Shown piece after piece: positions 1 to 5,658 of a stretch of 5,750 nucleotides of DNA. Each line of letters opens with the position of its first letter. Position 1 is the first letter of the stretch. The notes below the pieces were generated by a model. That model saw only the letters and a program-made list of their open reading frames with translations. It had not been told where the DNA came from and did not search any database. The DNA is from Candidatus Dadabacteria bacterium. GTDB taxonomy: Bacteria; Desulfobacterota_D; UBA1144; Nemesobacterales; Nemesobacteraceae. The stretch spans positions 1 through 5,750 of the forward strand of contig JAPOSJ010000210.1 in assembly GCA_026709745.1 (NCBI GenBank), in the 5' to 3' direction. Both the position numbers and the translations under genes were made by a program.

Positions 1-1232
1 GCAAGGTTCATAACAGTCGCGCCAAGAGATGAAAACCCTTTCTTCGACATTGATATGGTGCTCGGCATCCGCAGGAAATCATAAACGCTGAGAGGAGAAG
101 AAAACCTAGCCGCTCCTCCCGTAGGAAGAACGTGACTAGGGCCCGATACGTAATCACCGAAAGGCTCGGTCGAGAGAGAACCCAGAAATATTGCTCCGGC
201 GTGTTTTATGCTTTTTAAAAGAGATTTGGGGGAACGCACACAAAGCTCAAGGTGCTCTGGAGCAACGGCGTTTGAAAGCGCCACTGCCTGCTCCATGTTC
301 TCGGTTAAGTAGATTCTTCCGTTGTTCGAAATCGCGGCGCTGGCAATCTTTTCTCTTTCAAGCTCCCGCAGCTGCAAGAGAACTTCTTTTTTTACTTCTT
401 TTGCGTAATCGTAACTTGTGGTCACAAGAACCGGGATTGACATCTCGTCATGCTCAGCTTGAGCAAGCAGATCCGCAGCAACCCACCTCGGCAGACATGA
501 ACCATCGGCGATAATCAGAATCTCCGTAGGTCCGGCAAGCATGTCAATGTCGCAGAATCCGTATACAAGCTTTTTGGCTATCGTGACATAGATGTTTCCA
601 GGGCCCACTATCTTGTCCACTTTCGGTATGGTCTTGGTTCCAAAAGCCAGAGCCGCCACGGCATGGGCTCCGCCTATTTTATAGACCTCATTTACCTCGG
701 CAATATCGCACGCCACAAGCACCTCCGGATTCACACGTCCTCCCGAACACGGAGTAACCACGCTTATGTGGCTTGCTCCAGCTACCCGTGCCGGCACAAC
801 GGTCATAAGCACGGTAGACGGGTATGAAGCCTTGCCCCCAGGAACATACACTCCCACTTTCTCAATGGGTCTTATCAGCCAGCCAAGTTCGTTACCAAGC
901 GCATCCTTATAGAGGCCGGATTTGGGAAGCTTTTTTTTCTGGTAGGCGCGGACCCGCGAAGCGGCCTTCTTAAGATCCCTAACAATACTCGGTGCGACAG
1001 CCGCAGCCGCTTCTTTAAACTCACGGTCAGTAACCAGTACGTTTTTCGCATTTACACCTGGCCCGTCGAATTTTTTCACATAGTGGAAAAGAGCAGAGTC
1101 TCCCCGTTTCCTGACATCCTCTATAATCTTTTCGGTCTGAGAAACGATCTCGGGGTCAAAATGGGAGGCTGATTTCTCTATTTCTCTTGACTTTCTCTCT
1201 AGATTTTTTGAATTGATTCTTATAAGTTTCAT
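1..1232 (-). CDS. hisD: Histidinol dehydrogenase, 3' end beyond the window
   Basis: HisD catalyses the last two steps of histidine synthesis in the cytoplasm: L-histidinol to histidinal to histidine, using two NAD+ and a bound zinc. I translated the minus strand from ATG at 1232. It stays in one frame for 410 codons, with no net frameshift. Family signatures appear in order: VGVYVPGG near residues 126-133, VGPGN at 209-213, DMLAGPTEIL near 224-233, AQAEHDE with zinc ligands Gln258 and His261, APEHLEL with catalytic Glu326 and His327, and FGDYVSGPSHVLPTGG with Asp360 and His367. These numbers match the Escherichia coli enzyme almost exactly. The family is about 430 residues, so roughly the last 20 are outside the window, including the zinc ligand equivalent to His419. 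The gene lies 65 nt downstream of the HPr gene and probably shares its transcript. No other his gene is visible. Identification is very secure. Confidence 0.97.
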   Translation of the reverse strand, partial: MKLIRINSKNLERKSREIEKSASHFDPEIVSQTEKIIEDVRKRGDSALFHYVKKFDGPGVNAKNVLVTDREFKEAAAAVAPSIVRDLKKAASRVRAYQKKKLPKSGLYKDALGNELGWLIRPIEKVGVYVPGGKASYPSTVLMTVVPARVAGASHISVVTPCSGGRVNPEVLVACDIAEVNEVYKIGGAHAVAALAFGTKTIPKVDKIVGPGNIYVTIAKKLVYGFCDIDMLAGPTEILIIADGSCLPRWVAADLLAQAEHDEMSIPVLVTTSYDYAKEVKKEVLLQLRELEREKIASAAISNNGRIYLTENMEQAVALSNAVAPEHLELCVRSPKSLLKSIKHAGAIFLGSLSTEPFGDYVSGPSHVLPTGGAARFSSPLSVYDFLRMPSTISMSKKGFSSLGATVMNL

Positions 1233-1240
1233 GACTTCAG

Positions 1241-1244
1241 CCTC
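1241..1244 (-). promoter_or_regulatory. Shine-Dalgarno of hisD
   Basis: The minus strand reads GAGG 8 nt before the hisD ATG at 1232. The spacing is ideal and supports this start. The protein also begins MKLIRI, a normal start for the family. Confidence 0.6.
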
Positions 1245-1297
1245 GTCTTTCTCTTACAAAAAAGAAATTCTGCCTGTCACTGAGAAATGCCGAGAAC

Positions 1298-1591
1298 TCA
1301 CCTATCTGGATCAACACCTTCTCCGAAGCCGCTTTCAATCAAACGGGAGATTTCTTCCATGGCAAACTCCGAATCTTCTCCCTGTATGGTAACGGTAACT
1401 TCTGTGCCGCAAATGGCTGCAAGTGACAAAACACCCAGTATGCTTTTTCCGTCTATCTCAAAGCTTTTTTTCCGTATCATTATACTGGAACTGAACTTGC
1501 CGGTCAGGGAGACCAGCACGGCGGCTGCTCTTGCGTGAAGACCTAAGCGGTTTCTTATTATGAAGTTTCTCGCAATCGGTTTCCGTGACAA
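1298..1591 (-). CDS. ptsH: HPr family phosphocarrier protein
   Basis: HPr is a small cytoplasmic protein that carries phosphate from PEP-dependent enzyme I to EIIA proteins. In many bacteria it is also phosphorylated on a serine by HPr kinase. The 97-residue product has the HPr layout: NRLGLHARAAA holds the phosphoacceptor His19 and Arg21 (His15 and Arg17 in classical numbering), and GKSILGVLSLAA holds Ser50 (Ser46 classically). The two sites are separated exactly as in the family. The family's usual Pro after HAR is Ala here. The length is slightly above the usual 85-90. Translation starts at TTG, one base after the TAA of the LolB-like gene, behind a strong ribosome site; there is no in-frame ATG until codon 38. 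No enzyme I, EIIA or HPr kinase gene is in the window. It could therefore act in sugar uptake or in a regulatory phosphorelay; the context cannot decide. The family call is secure. Confidence 0.94.
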   Translation of the reverse strand: MSRKPIARNFIIRNRLGLHARAAAVLVSLTGKFSSSIMIRKKSFEIDGKSILGVLSLAAICGTEVTVTIQGEDSEFAMEEISRLIESGFGEGVDPDR

Positions 1592-1592
1592 A

Positions 1593-2345
1593 TTACCGTT
1601 CCTCCTTCGTGTAGAACAAGGAAATATCAGTCTTTGAGTTTACCCGCAAATTGTCATCATAATTCACGCTGAGGCTGTAATCAGCAGTCTCAAACAAAAG
1701 TTTCCTCGGAAAATAAGTGTCCGGGGCGATGCGCTTGAGCAGGGAAAAACTGATTTTAAACTCTTCCCCATCCTCAAGCCTTCCCTCAACCTCTGTTATG
1801 AAGTTTCTCCGGAAATCAACCACAACCCTCCCAAGATCACCTTCCGAAAACATGAAGATCACTTCCCCATCCTTTTCTCCCTCCCGCACGGAGTAGCTCT
1901 CCCCGTCTACGGCAAGCGGAGACCCCCCCAGCAGAAAGTTCACAAGATCCTCAACACCAAGTTGATGTGGGAGCCCTGGATAAAGATAGGAAAACCTGAA
2001 ATTCTCAGGGTTCTCAAATATCAACTCTTCCATGCTGGTTTTCATTCTAACGCTTTCTCCATCGGAAACCACTTTTGCGAGCATTTCGCCTAAAGGGGCA
2101 AAAACGGAAATTCTCAAAAACTCGGGACGGACAACAGTAACAAGCTGATCAAAGACAATTTTCCCGTTGGGAGAGGTTATCGACACTCTGCCCCTGGCTT
2201 TTATGGAAATAAAACCCATCTGGGTGAGTTGCGCCTTCCTCAGCACCCTAGAGAGATCAGAGGAACCTGTTAATATCGGCGACAGCTTCCCCGAGCATGA
2301 GAAAAGAAGAAAAACAAGCGCAATAAGAACATACCTACTTCTCAT
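1593..2345 (-). CDS. LolB/DUF4292-like outer-membrane lipoprotein
   Basis: The 250-residue product is a lipoprotein of the LolA/LolB-like beta-barrel type. LolB receives lipoproteins from periplasmic LolA and inserts them into the outer membrane; DUF4292 proteins share the fold but their job is less clear. The N-terminus has basic Arg2 and Arg4, a hydrophobic stretch and a lipobox ending LLFSC, with Cys17 the likely lipidated residue and Ser at +2, as for outer-membrane retention. Then follow features typical of the family: an Ala-Arg-Gly-Arg-Val strand near residue 45, a VRPEFLRISVFAPLGEML segment near 70-85 and a VEDLVNFLLGG segment near 140. It is somewhat longer than classical LolB (about 200). 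The frame is open for 88 more codons upstream, but that part overlaps the TPR gene and lacks a signal peptide, so I chose ATG at 2345. The ATG overlaps the TPR stop by 11 nt, implying translational coupling. Beta-proteobacteria often pair a TPR lipoprotein gene with lolB, which supports a LolB-type role. Confidence 0.8.
   Translation of the reverse strand: MRSRYVLIALVFLLFSCSGKLSPILTGSSDLSRVLRKAQLTQMGFISIKARGRVSITSPNGKIVFDQLVTVVRPEFLRISVFAPLGEMLAKVVSDGESVRMKTSMEELIFENPENFRFSYLYPGLPHQLGVEDLVNFLLGGSPLAVDGESYSVREGEKDGEVIFMFSEGDLGRVVVDFRRNFITEVEGRLEDGEEFKISFSLLKRIAPDTYFPRKLLFETADYSLSVNYDDNLRVNSKTDISLFYTKEER
1601..1607 (-). promoter_or_regulatory. Strong Shine-Dalgarno of the HPr gene, fixing a TTG start
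   Basis: AAGGAGG on the minus strand lies 9 nt before TTG at 1591, inside the last codons of the LolB-like gene. It is the best ribosome site in the window. It makes the TTG start credible and allows HPr to be made at higher levels than its upstream neighbours. Confidence 0.8.
2335..2345 (-). other. Stop/start overlap coupling the TPR and LolB-like genes
   Basis: On the minus strand ATGAGAAGTAG contains both the ATG of the LolB-like gene and, in another frame, the TAG of the TPR gene. The only upstream Shine-Dalgarno candidate is GGAG, 12 nt before the ATG (2358-2361). Re-initiation by ribosomes finishing the TPR gene is therefore the likely mode of translation. Confidence 0.75.
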
Positions 2346-4122
2346 CGCGTCCGAATTCTCCAAGTTTCTCGCGGAGTCTCTTGCGGATTTTTCTGTCCTC
2401 AGGGTTAAGAAGCTTCTTCGAATCCAGAAGCTGAAAAGCCTTTGAGTAATTCTCCTCCGCGAGTTCTTTTTTGCCGAGTTTTTCGTATACATCGCCCAGA
2501 TGCTCCAGAATAGCAGCATCGGGAGGAGGAATCTCGGAGGCGCGGAGCAGGTATTCAAGTGCCTTGGGGAAATCACCCTTCTGGTAGTAAACCCATCCAA
2601 GACTGTCAATTATGTAGCCCCTACCCGGAGCAAGTTCAAGGGCCTTGATTATGAGTTCCCGGGCGTAATCAAGCCTCTCTCCCCTCTCAGCGTACGTGTA
2701 TCCGATAAAATTCATCGCATCAAAGTTCTCGGGATTCCTGCTGACTAGAGCCTCCATCACCGAAAGAGCCTCCATTATGCGGTCGTTGTAGTAATAGGAG
2801 ACCCCCAGTGAATACAGAACGGATTCATCATCCGGGTGTTTTTCAAGATAATTGCGGTAAAGCAAAGTTGAATCCTCCTCCATCCCCTGCCTTACATAAG
2901 CCTCACCCAGAGAATTCACGACCCCTGGATCGTACGGGTTTTTCTCATAAAGCGCCTTCAGTATCTCAAAGGCCTCCTCCACAGAACCTTCAAGTTCATG
3001 TATGTAGGCACGATGAATTGACGCTTCTGTGTGAATAGCGGAGCTTTCGGGTATGGAATCAAGAAGCTTTACTGACTGGGAATACCTGCCAAGCCTCGTG
3101 TGGGCCACGGCGGAGTAGTATTTCGCCTCGAAATGGCTGGGCTGCCGACTGATAACATCCTGAAGCTCTTCGATAGCCTCTTCATAACTGCCGCTTTCAA
3201 GATAGAGCAGGCCTGTCCTGAACCCGATCTCGGGGTTATCAGGATCCAGGGTCCGTGCGCGGCGGTACTGCATGATTGCCTCTTTGAACATACGCTGGCG
3301 ATAAAGCATGTTCCCGTAGGAAATGAAGATGTCTCGATAGGGAGCAAATTTCCCGATTGCCAATTCATATTCTTCTATCGCCTCTTTGACCCTGTTGGCC
3401 CTCTCAAGGGTTTCAACAAGCCCTAGAAAAGCGGGATAATATGTCCGCTGAATTTGAAGAGCCCTTTTGTAGTGCTTCGCCGCTGTGTCAAAATCATCTC
3501 TTCTGGAAGCGATGCTTCCAAGATAGAAGTGACCCAAAACGTCAAGCGGTTCTATGAAAAGAGCTTTCTCGGCGTACTGCTCCGCCTCGTCAAGATTGCC
3601 GGAATAAAGTTCAGCCGCACAGAGAAGCAGGTAAGTTTCCTTGTCCCCAGAATTGATCTCGACAGCCTTAAGCAGGAAATTTTTACCCCTTTCCTTCATA
3701 GTCTCGTCAGGAGACGCAAGATAGATGCGGGCAAGATCCCTGTAAGCCCGGGCATTTGAAGGATCAAGAACAATTGACTGGGTGAACTCGGCTATTGCCC
3801 TCTCGGGCATATTAAGCATCATGTAAACCAGAGCGAGACGATATTTTATTTCCGAAGATCGTGGATCGATTCTTTCTGCGGCTTCAAGGTTCTCAAGGGC
3901 ACGCAGCAGATCTCCTCGTTCCAGATAAAACATTGAAAGCGTAAAGTAATGATAGGCATCCCCCTCTCTGTCCTGGTTGGTGTCAACTGAAAGTCCCGCG
4001 CCCGTGCAGGAAACACAGAAAAACAGAAAAAACAGAAGCAAGAGTTTCTTAGGAGATTTTTTCAACACGCGCCTGAGCAAGTATCCATATTCGGCACTAA
4101 AACCCCGTGCCTGCCCAGTCAC
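2335..4122 (-). CDS. Large TPR-repeat lipoprotein
   Basis: The product is about 595 residues. A lipoprotein signal peptide ends CVSC (Cys39 from the chosen start, Thr at +2), followed by about 15 tandem tetratricopeptide repeats from residue 55 to about 570. The repeats show the usual W/Y-LG-Y-G-A-Y-A-P spacing; the best ones near the C-terminus read LGWVYYQKGDFPKALEYL and LGDVYEKLGKKELAEENY. The chain ends in a charged tail. TPR solenoids are protein-docking scaffolds, and the signal puts this one in the periplasm, probably on the outer membrane. It leads the gene string and overlaps the LolB-like gene, so a role in envelope biogenesis is inferred; partners are unknown. The start is uncertain. 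GTG at 4122 has GGAGG 10 nt upstream but gives a long signal n-region. GTG at 4068 or TTG at 4065 gives a classic short signal but little Shine-Dalgarno. The lipobox is slightly unusual, with Cys at -3 where Leu is normal. Confidence 0.88.
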   Translation of the reverse strand: MTGQARGFSAEYGYLLRRVLKKSPKKLLLLFFLFFCVSCTGAGLSVDTNQDREGDAYHYFTLSMFYLERGDLLRALENLEAAERIDPRSSEIKYRLALVYMMLNMPERAIAEFTQSIVLDPSNARAYRDLARIYLASPDETMKERGKNFLLKAVEINSGDKETYLLLCAAELYSGNLDEAEQYAEKALFIEPLDVLGHFYLGSIASRRDDFDTAAKHYKRALQIQRTYYPAFLGLVETLERANRVKEAIEEYELAIGKFAPYRDIFISYGNMLYRQRMFKEAIMQYRRARTLDPDNPEIGFRTGLLYLESGSYEEAIEELQDVISRQPSHFEAKYYSAVAHTRLGRYSQSVKLLDSIPESSAIHTEASIHRAYIHELEGSVEEAFEILKALYEKNPYDPGVVNSLGEAYVRQGMEEDSTLLYRNYLEKHPDDESVLYSLGVSYYYNDRIMEALSVMEALVSRNPENFDAMNFIGYTYAERGERLDYARELIIKALELAPGRGYIIDSLGWVYYQKGDFPKALEYLLRASEIPPPDAAILEHLGDVYEKLGKKELAEENYSKAFQLLDSKKLLNPEDRKIRKRLREKLGEFGRDEK

Positions 4123-4132
4123 AAAAGAAGAA

Positions 4133-4137
4133 CCTCC
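4133..4137 (-). promoter_or_regulatory. Candidate Shine-Dalgarno of the TPR gene
   Basis: GGAGG on the minus strand lies 10 nt before GTG at 4122. It is the main reason for preferring this start over GTG at 4068 and TTG at 4065, which have only a weak AGG upstream. Confidence 0.5.
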
Positions 4138-4188
4138 GAGGCAACACAGAGCAAGAGCTTTGAAAATAGCATAACAAAAACGGGTAAA

Positions 4189-4217
4189 GATATACAACGG
4201 AGAAAAAACAATGCCAA
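4189..4217 (-). promoter_or_regulatory. Candidate sigma70-type promoter for the TPR-LolB-HPr-hisD string
   Basis: The minus strand reads TTGGCA (4212-4217; 5 of 6 to consensus), a 17-nt spacer, then TATATC (4189-4194; 4 of 6). Transcription would start near 4182 and leave about 60 nt of leader before GTG at 4122. It also rules against a start at 4260, although the frame is open that far. Prediction from sequence only. Confidence 0.45.
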
Positions 4218-4244
4218 AGCAGACGCAAGTGTATGGCCTATAGA

Positions 4245-4273
4245 TTGACTTTACGTACACTAAGATTTATTTT
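4245..4273 (+). promoter_or_regulatory. Candidate promoter of mqnC
   Basis: TTGACT (4245-4250; 5 of 6) and TATTTT (4268-4273; 4 of 6) are separated by exactly 17 nt. Initiation 7 or so bases after the -10 box would fall at about 4280-4283, at the mqnC GTG itself. That would yield an mRNA with almost no leader. Confidence 0.45.
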
Positions 4274-4282
4274 AGTCTCGCC

Positions 4283-5362
4283 GTGGATAAGCTTCAAAAC
4301 ATTTACGCCAAGATCTTTGAAGGTGGCAGAATATCGGCCGATGAAGCCGCACTTCTTCTCGCAAAGGCTGACCTGCTCCAACTCGGTTCTCTGGCTGATA
4401 TGGTAAGGAAAAGGTTTAATCCGGAAAACATAGTTACCTTCGTCGCAGACACAAACCCGAACTATACAAACGTATGCGACACCGAGTGTCTTTTCTGCGC
4501 ATTCTGGAGACCACCAGGCGCCTACGATGCCTACACTCTGAGCGTTGACAAGATAATTGAAATAATGCGCGCCTCGTACCATAACGGTGCCACTACGGTT
4601 CTTCTGCAGGGCGGTCACAACCCCGAACTTAAGCTTGACTACTATATTGAGATCGTAAAAAGGGCTGTAAAGGAAATACCTGAGCTTCATCTCCACGCAT
4701 TCTCCGCCCCGGAGATAGCAGCCATTGCAAAATATGAGAATCTAGACACAAAACACGTGCTGCAAAGCCTCTGGGACGCGGGACTGAGAACAATACCGGG
4801 AGGCGGAGCCGAAGTGCTGACAAACAGAACAAGAAGAGCGATAAGCCCTCTTAAGATAGACGCAGACGTCTGGATGAGAATCACTAGGGAGGCTCACCTT
4901 ACGGGCTTTAAGACGACCGCGACGATGATGTTCGGCCACCTTGAGCAGGATGAGGACATAATCGAGCACTTACTGAGAATAAGGGAACTCCAGGATGAAA
5001 CAGGGAATTTTCTGGCTTTTATCCCTTGGACGTTCAAACCCAGAAACACTTTGCTTGAAAAAAGAATAAAAGATGAGGTCGGTGGGGAGAGATATCTTAG
5101 GGTTCTTTCTGTATGCAGGATATTTCTTGATAATTTCAAGCATGTTCAGGGCTCTTGGTTCACCCAAGGAAAAAAAATGGGTTCGATGTCCCTGCACTAT
5201 GGTGCGAGCGACCTCGGCGGAACTCTTTACGATGAAAACGTTCTGGGGTGTGCTGAGAACAAGATACGCTCAACTTTGGATGAACTGGTTCACATGATAA
5301 AAAGCGCCGGATTCAATCCTGCGCAGAGAAACACTTATTACGAAATTCTGGAGCGTTTCTAG
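4283..5362 (+). CDS. mqnC: Cyclic dehypoxanthine futalosine synthase, radical SAM
   Basis: MqnC cyclises dehypoxanthine futalosine to its spiro product in the futalosine pathway of menaquinone synthesis, using a [4Fe-4S] cluster and S-adenosylmethionine in the cytoplasm. The 359-residue product has full family length. Cys65, Cys69 and Cys72 form the radical-SAM CxxxCxxC motif within NYTNVCDTECLFCAF. Next come LLQGGHNPEL (107-116), HAFSAPEI (138-145), IPGGGAEVL (171-179), TATMMFGHLEQ (212-222), LQDETGNFLAFIPW (236-249) and the C-terminal SWFTQGKKMG and GASDLGGT blocks. The AFIPW, SWxTQG and GASD-GGT signatures favour MqnC over its relative MqnE (aminofutalosine synthase), the main alternative. 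The start is GTG at 4283. It has no Shine-Dalgarno, the frame is closed by TAG at 4241 with no ordinary start between, and the protein aligns with family N-termini from residue 1. It stands alone here; other mqn genes must lie elsewhere. Confidence 0.93.
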   Translation: MDKLQNIYAKIFEGGRISADEAALLLAKADLLQLGSLADMVRKRFNPENIVTFVADTNPNYTNVCDTECLFCAFWRPPGAYDAYTLSVDKIIEIMRASYHNGATTVLLQGGHNPELKLDYYIEIVKRAVKEIPELHLHAFSAPEIAAIAKYENLDTKHVLQSLWDAGLRTIPGGGAEVLTNRTRRAISPLKIDADVWMRITREAHLTGFKTTATMMFGHLEQDEDIIEHLLRIRELQDETGNFLAFIPWTFKPRNTLLEKRIKDEVGGERYLRVLSVCRIFLDNFKHVQGSWFTQGKKMGSMSLHYGASDLGGTLYDENVLGCAENKIRSTLDELVHMIKSAGFNPAQRNTYYEILERF

Positions 5363-5385
5363 AATGTTGAAGATGCCGAACTACC

Positions 5386-5418
5386 AGGACTCTCCCGACG
5401 GAAAACACGGCTACTGGC
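5386..5418 (+). repeat. Diverged 33-bp repeat, copy 1 (coding-like)
   Basis: This aligns without gaps to 5570-5602, with 22 of 33 bases identical by my count. Read in the frame of ATG 5364 it encodes QDSPDG and, four residues later, Trp. The frame stops at TAA 5421-5423. Several differences from copy 2 are silent third-base changes (CCC/CCT, GAC/GAT, GGA/GGG), as expected if both once encoded protein. Confidence 0.45.
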
Positions 5419-5493
5419 AATAATGGGACACAGGGGTTGCTGAGTCTGAAATCTGCTTGACCATTCTGTTCAACCCTAGAAAAACCTGCAACA

Positions 5494-5658
5494 ATGATAA
5501 GGAATTGCATCAAGTTCGCAGAGGATCACGGATGTGGGACACTAGGGACTTGTAATCTGTTGAGCCGAAAGGACTATCCTGATGGGGAAAAAGAACAGTG
5601 GCCTAATTCTCACCTATGCACTTCTTGTAAGATAGGCATTGCGTTTTCTCACAATTAA
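5494..5658 (+). CDS. Possible small cysteine-rich protein of unknown family
   Basis: ATG at 5494 opens a 54-codon frame ending in TAA at 5656-5658. The peptide has five cysteines: Cys5, Cys14, Cys20, Cys42 and Cys45. The last two form a CxxC near SHLCTSCK, so metal or Fe-S binding is conceivable. The middle holds the DYPDG segment, also found in a truncated copy 184 bp upstream. No Shine-Dalgarno precedes the ATG, and the frame continues open upstream to a TGA at 5459-5461, so it may be the tail of a broken gene. Its last 45 nt overlap, on the opposite strand, the end of a more convincing gene. I do not recognise the family and assign no function. Confidence 0.3.
   Translation: MIRNCIKFAEDHGCGTLGTCNLLSRKDYPDGEKEQWPNSHLCTSCKIGIAFSHN
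5570..5602 (+). repeat. Diverged 33-bp repeat, copy 2 (coding-like)
   Basis: This is the partner of 5386-5418, offset by 184 bp and in the same relative reading frame. It encodes KDYPDG followed six codons later by Trp-Pro inside the small frame at 5494-5658. The conserved peptide pattern between copies is D-x-P-D-G with Trp five residues on. Confidence 0.45.

Larger units (their letters stand above)
4123..4282. other. Divergent intergenic region between the TPR gene and mqnC
   Basis: These 160 bp separate two genes transcribed away from each other. The stretch is A+T-rich compared with its flanks and carries one promoter-like sequence per strand, with the two -35 boxes about 27 bp apart. 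No operator palindrome or riboswitch-like structure was recognised. Confidence 0.7.
5363..5613. other. Region between convergent genes, possible degraded coding sequence
   Basis: These 251 bp separate the mqnC stop from the stop of the minus-strand gene at the right edge. No strong hairpin followed by a T-run is visible; the best pairing is GGGTTG with CAACCC across a loop of about 30 nt, which I do not call a terminator. The stretch contains a 19-codon reading frame at 5364-5423, the first copy of a 33-bp diverged repeat, and most of a small cysteine-rich frame. Confidence 0.6.

Noticed and set aside
191..514. 107-codon plus-strand reading frame
   Set aside because: It lies antisense within hisD, whose reading through this stretch contains the catalytic EHLEL and zinc-site AQAEHDE motifs. 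Its composition is not protein-like.
1558..1812. 14-bp repeat (TTATGAAGTTTCTC) near 1559 and 1797
   Set aside because: Both copies encode Arg-Asn-Phe-Ile in the HPr and LolB-like proteins with the same codons. Most likely coincidence, with no further similarity around them.
2346..2609. 88-codon in-frame extension upstream of the LolB-like gene
   Set aside because: It overlaps the C-terminal TPRs of the upstream gene and would bury the signal peptide. ATG at 2345 gives a proper lipoprotein start.
4123..4260. Longer TPR protein starting at GTG 4260
   Set aside because: It would place about 46 extra residues before the signal peptide and include the candidate promoter at 4189-4217. There is a better Shine-Dalgarno at 4133-4137.
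4238..4696. 152-codon minus-strand frame antisense to mqnC
   Set aside because: It is a shadow of mqnC, covering its radical-SAM cluster region. It shows no recognisable domain or ribosome site.
5432..5476. Possible terminator after mqnC (GGGTTG/CAACCC pairing)
   Set aside because: The stem is 6 bp with a loop of about 30 nt and no following T-run.
5313..5513. 66-codon minus-strand frame over the mqnC 3' end
   Set aside because: It is half antisense to mqnC, with no recognisable motif or credible initiation site.
5424..5552. Similar stretches starting TGGGACAC at 5424 and 5535
   Set aside because: Only about 8 bases match before gaps are needed. The 111-bp offset disagrees with the 184-bp offset of the coding-like repeat.
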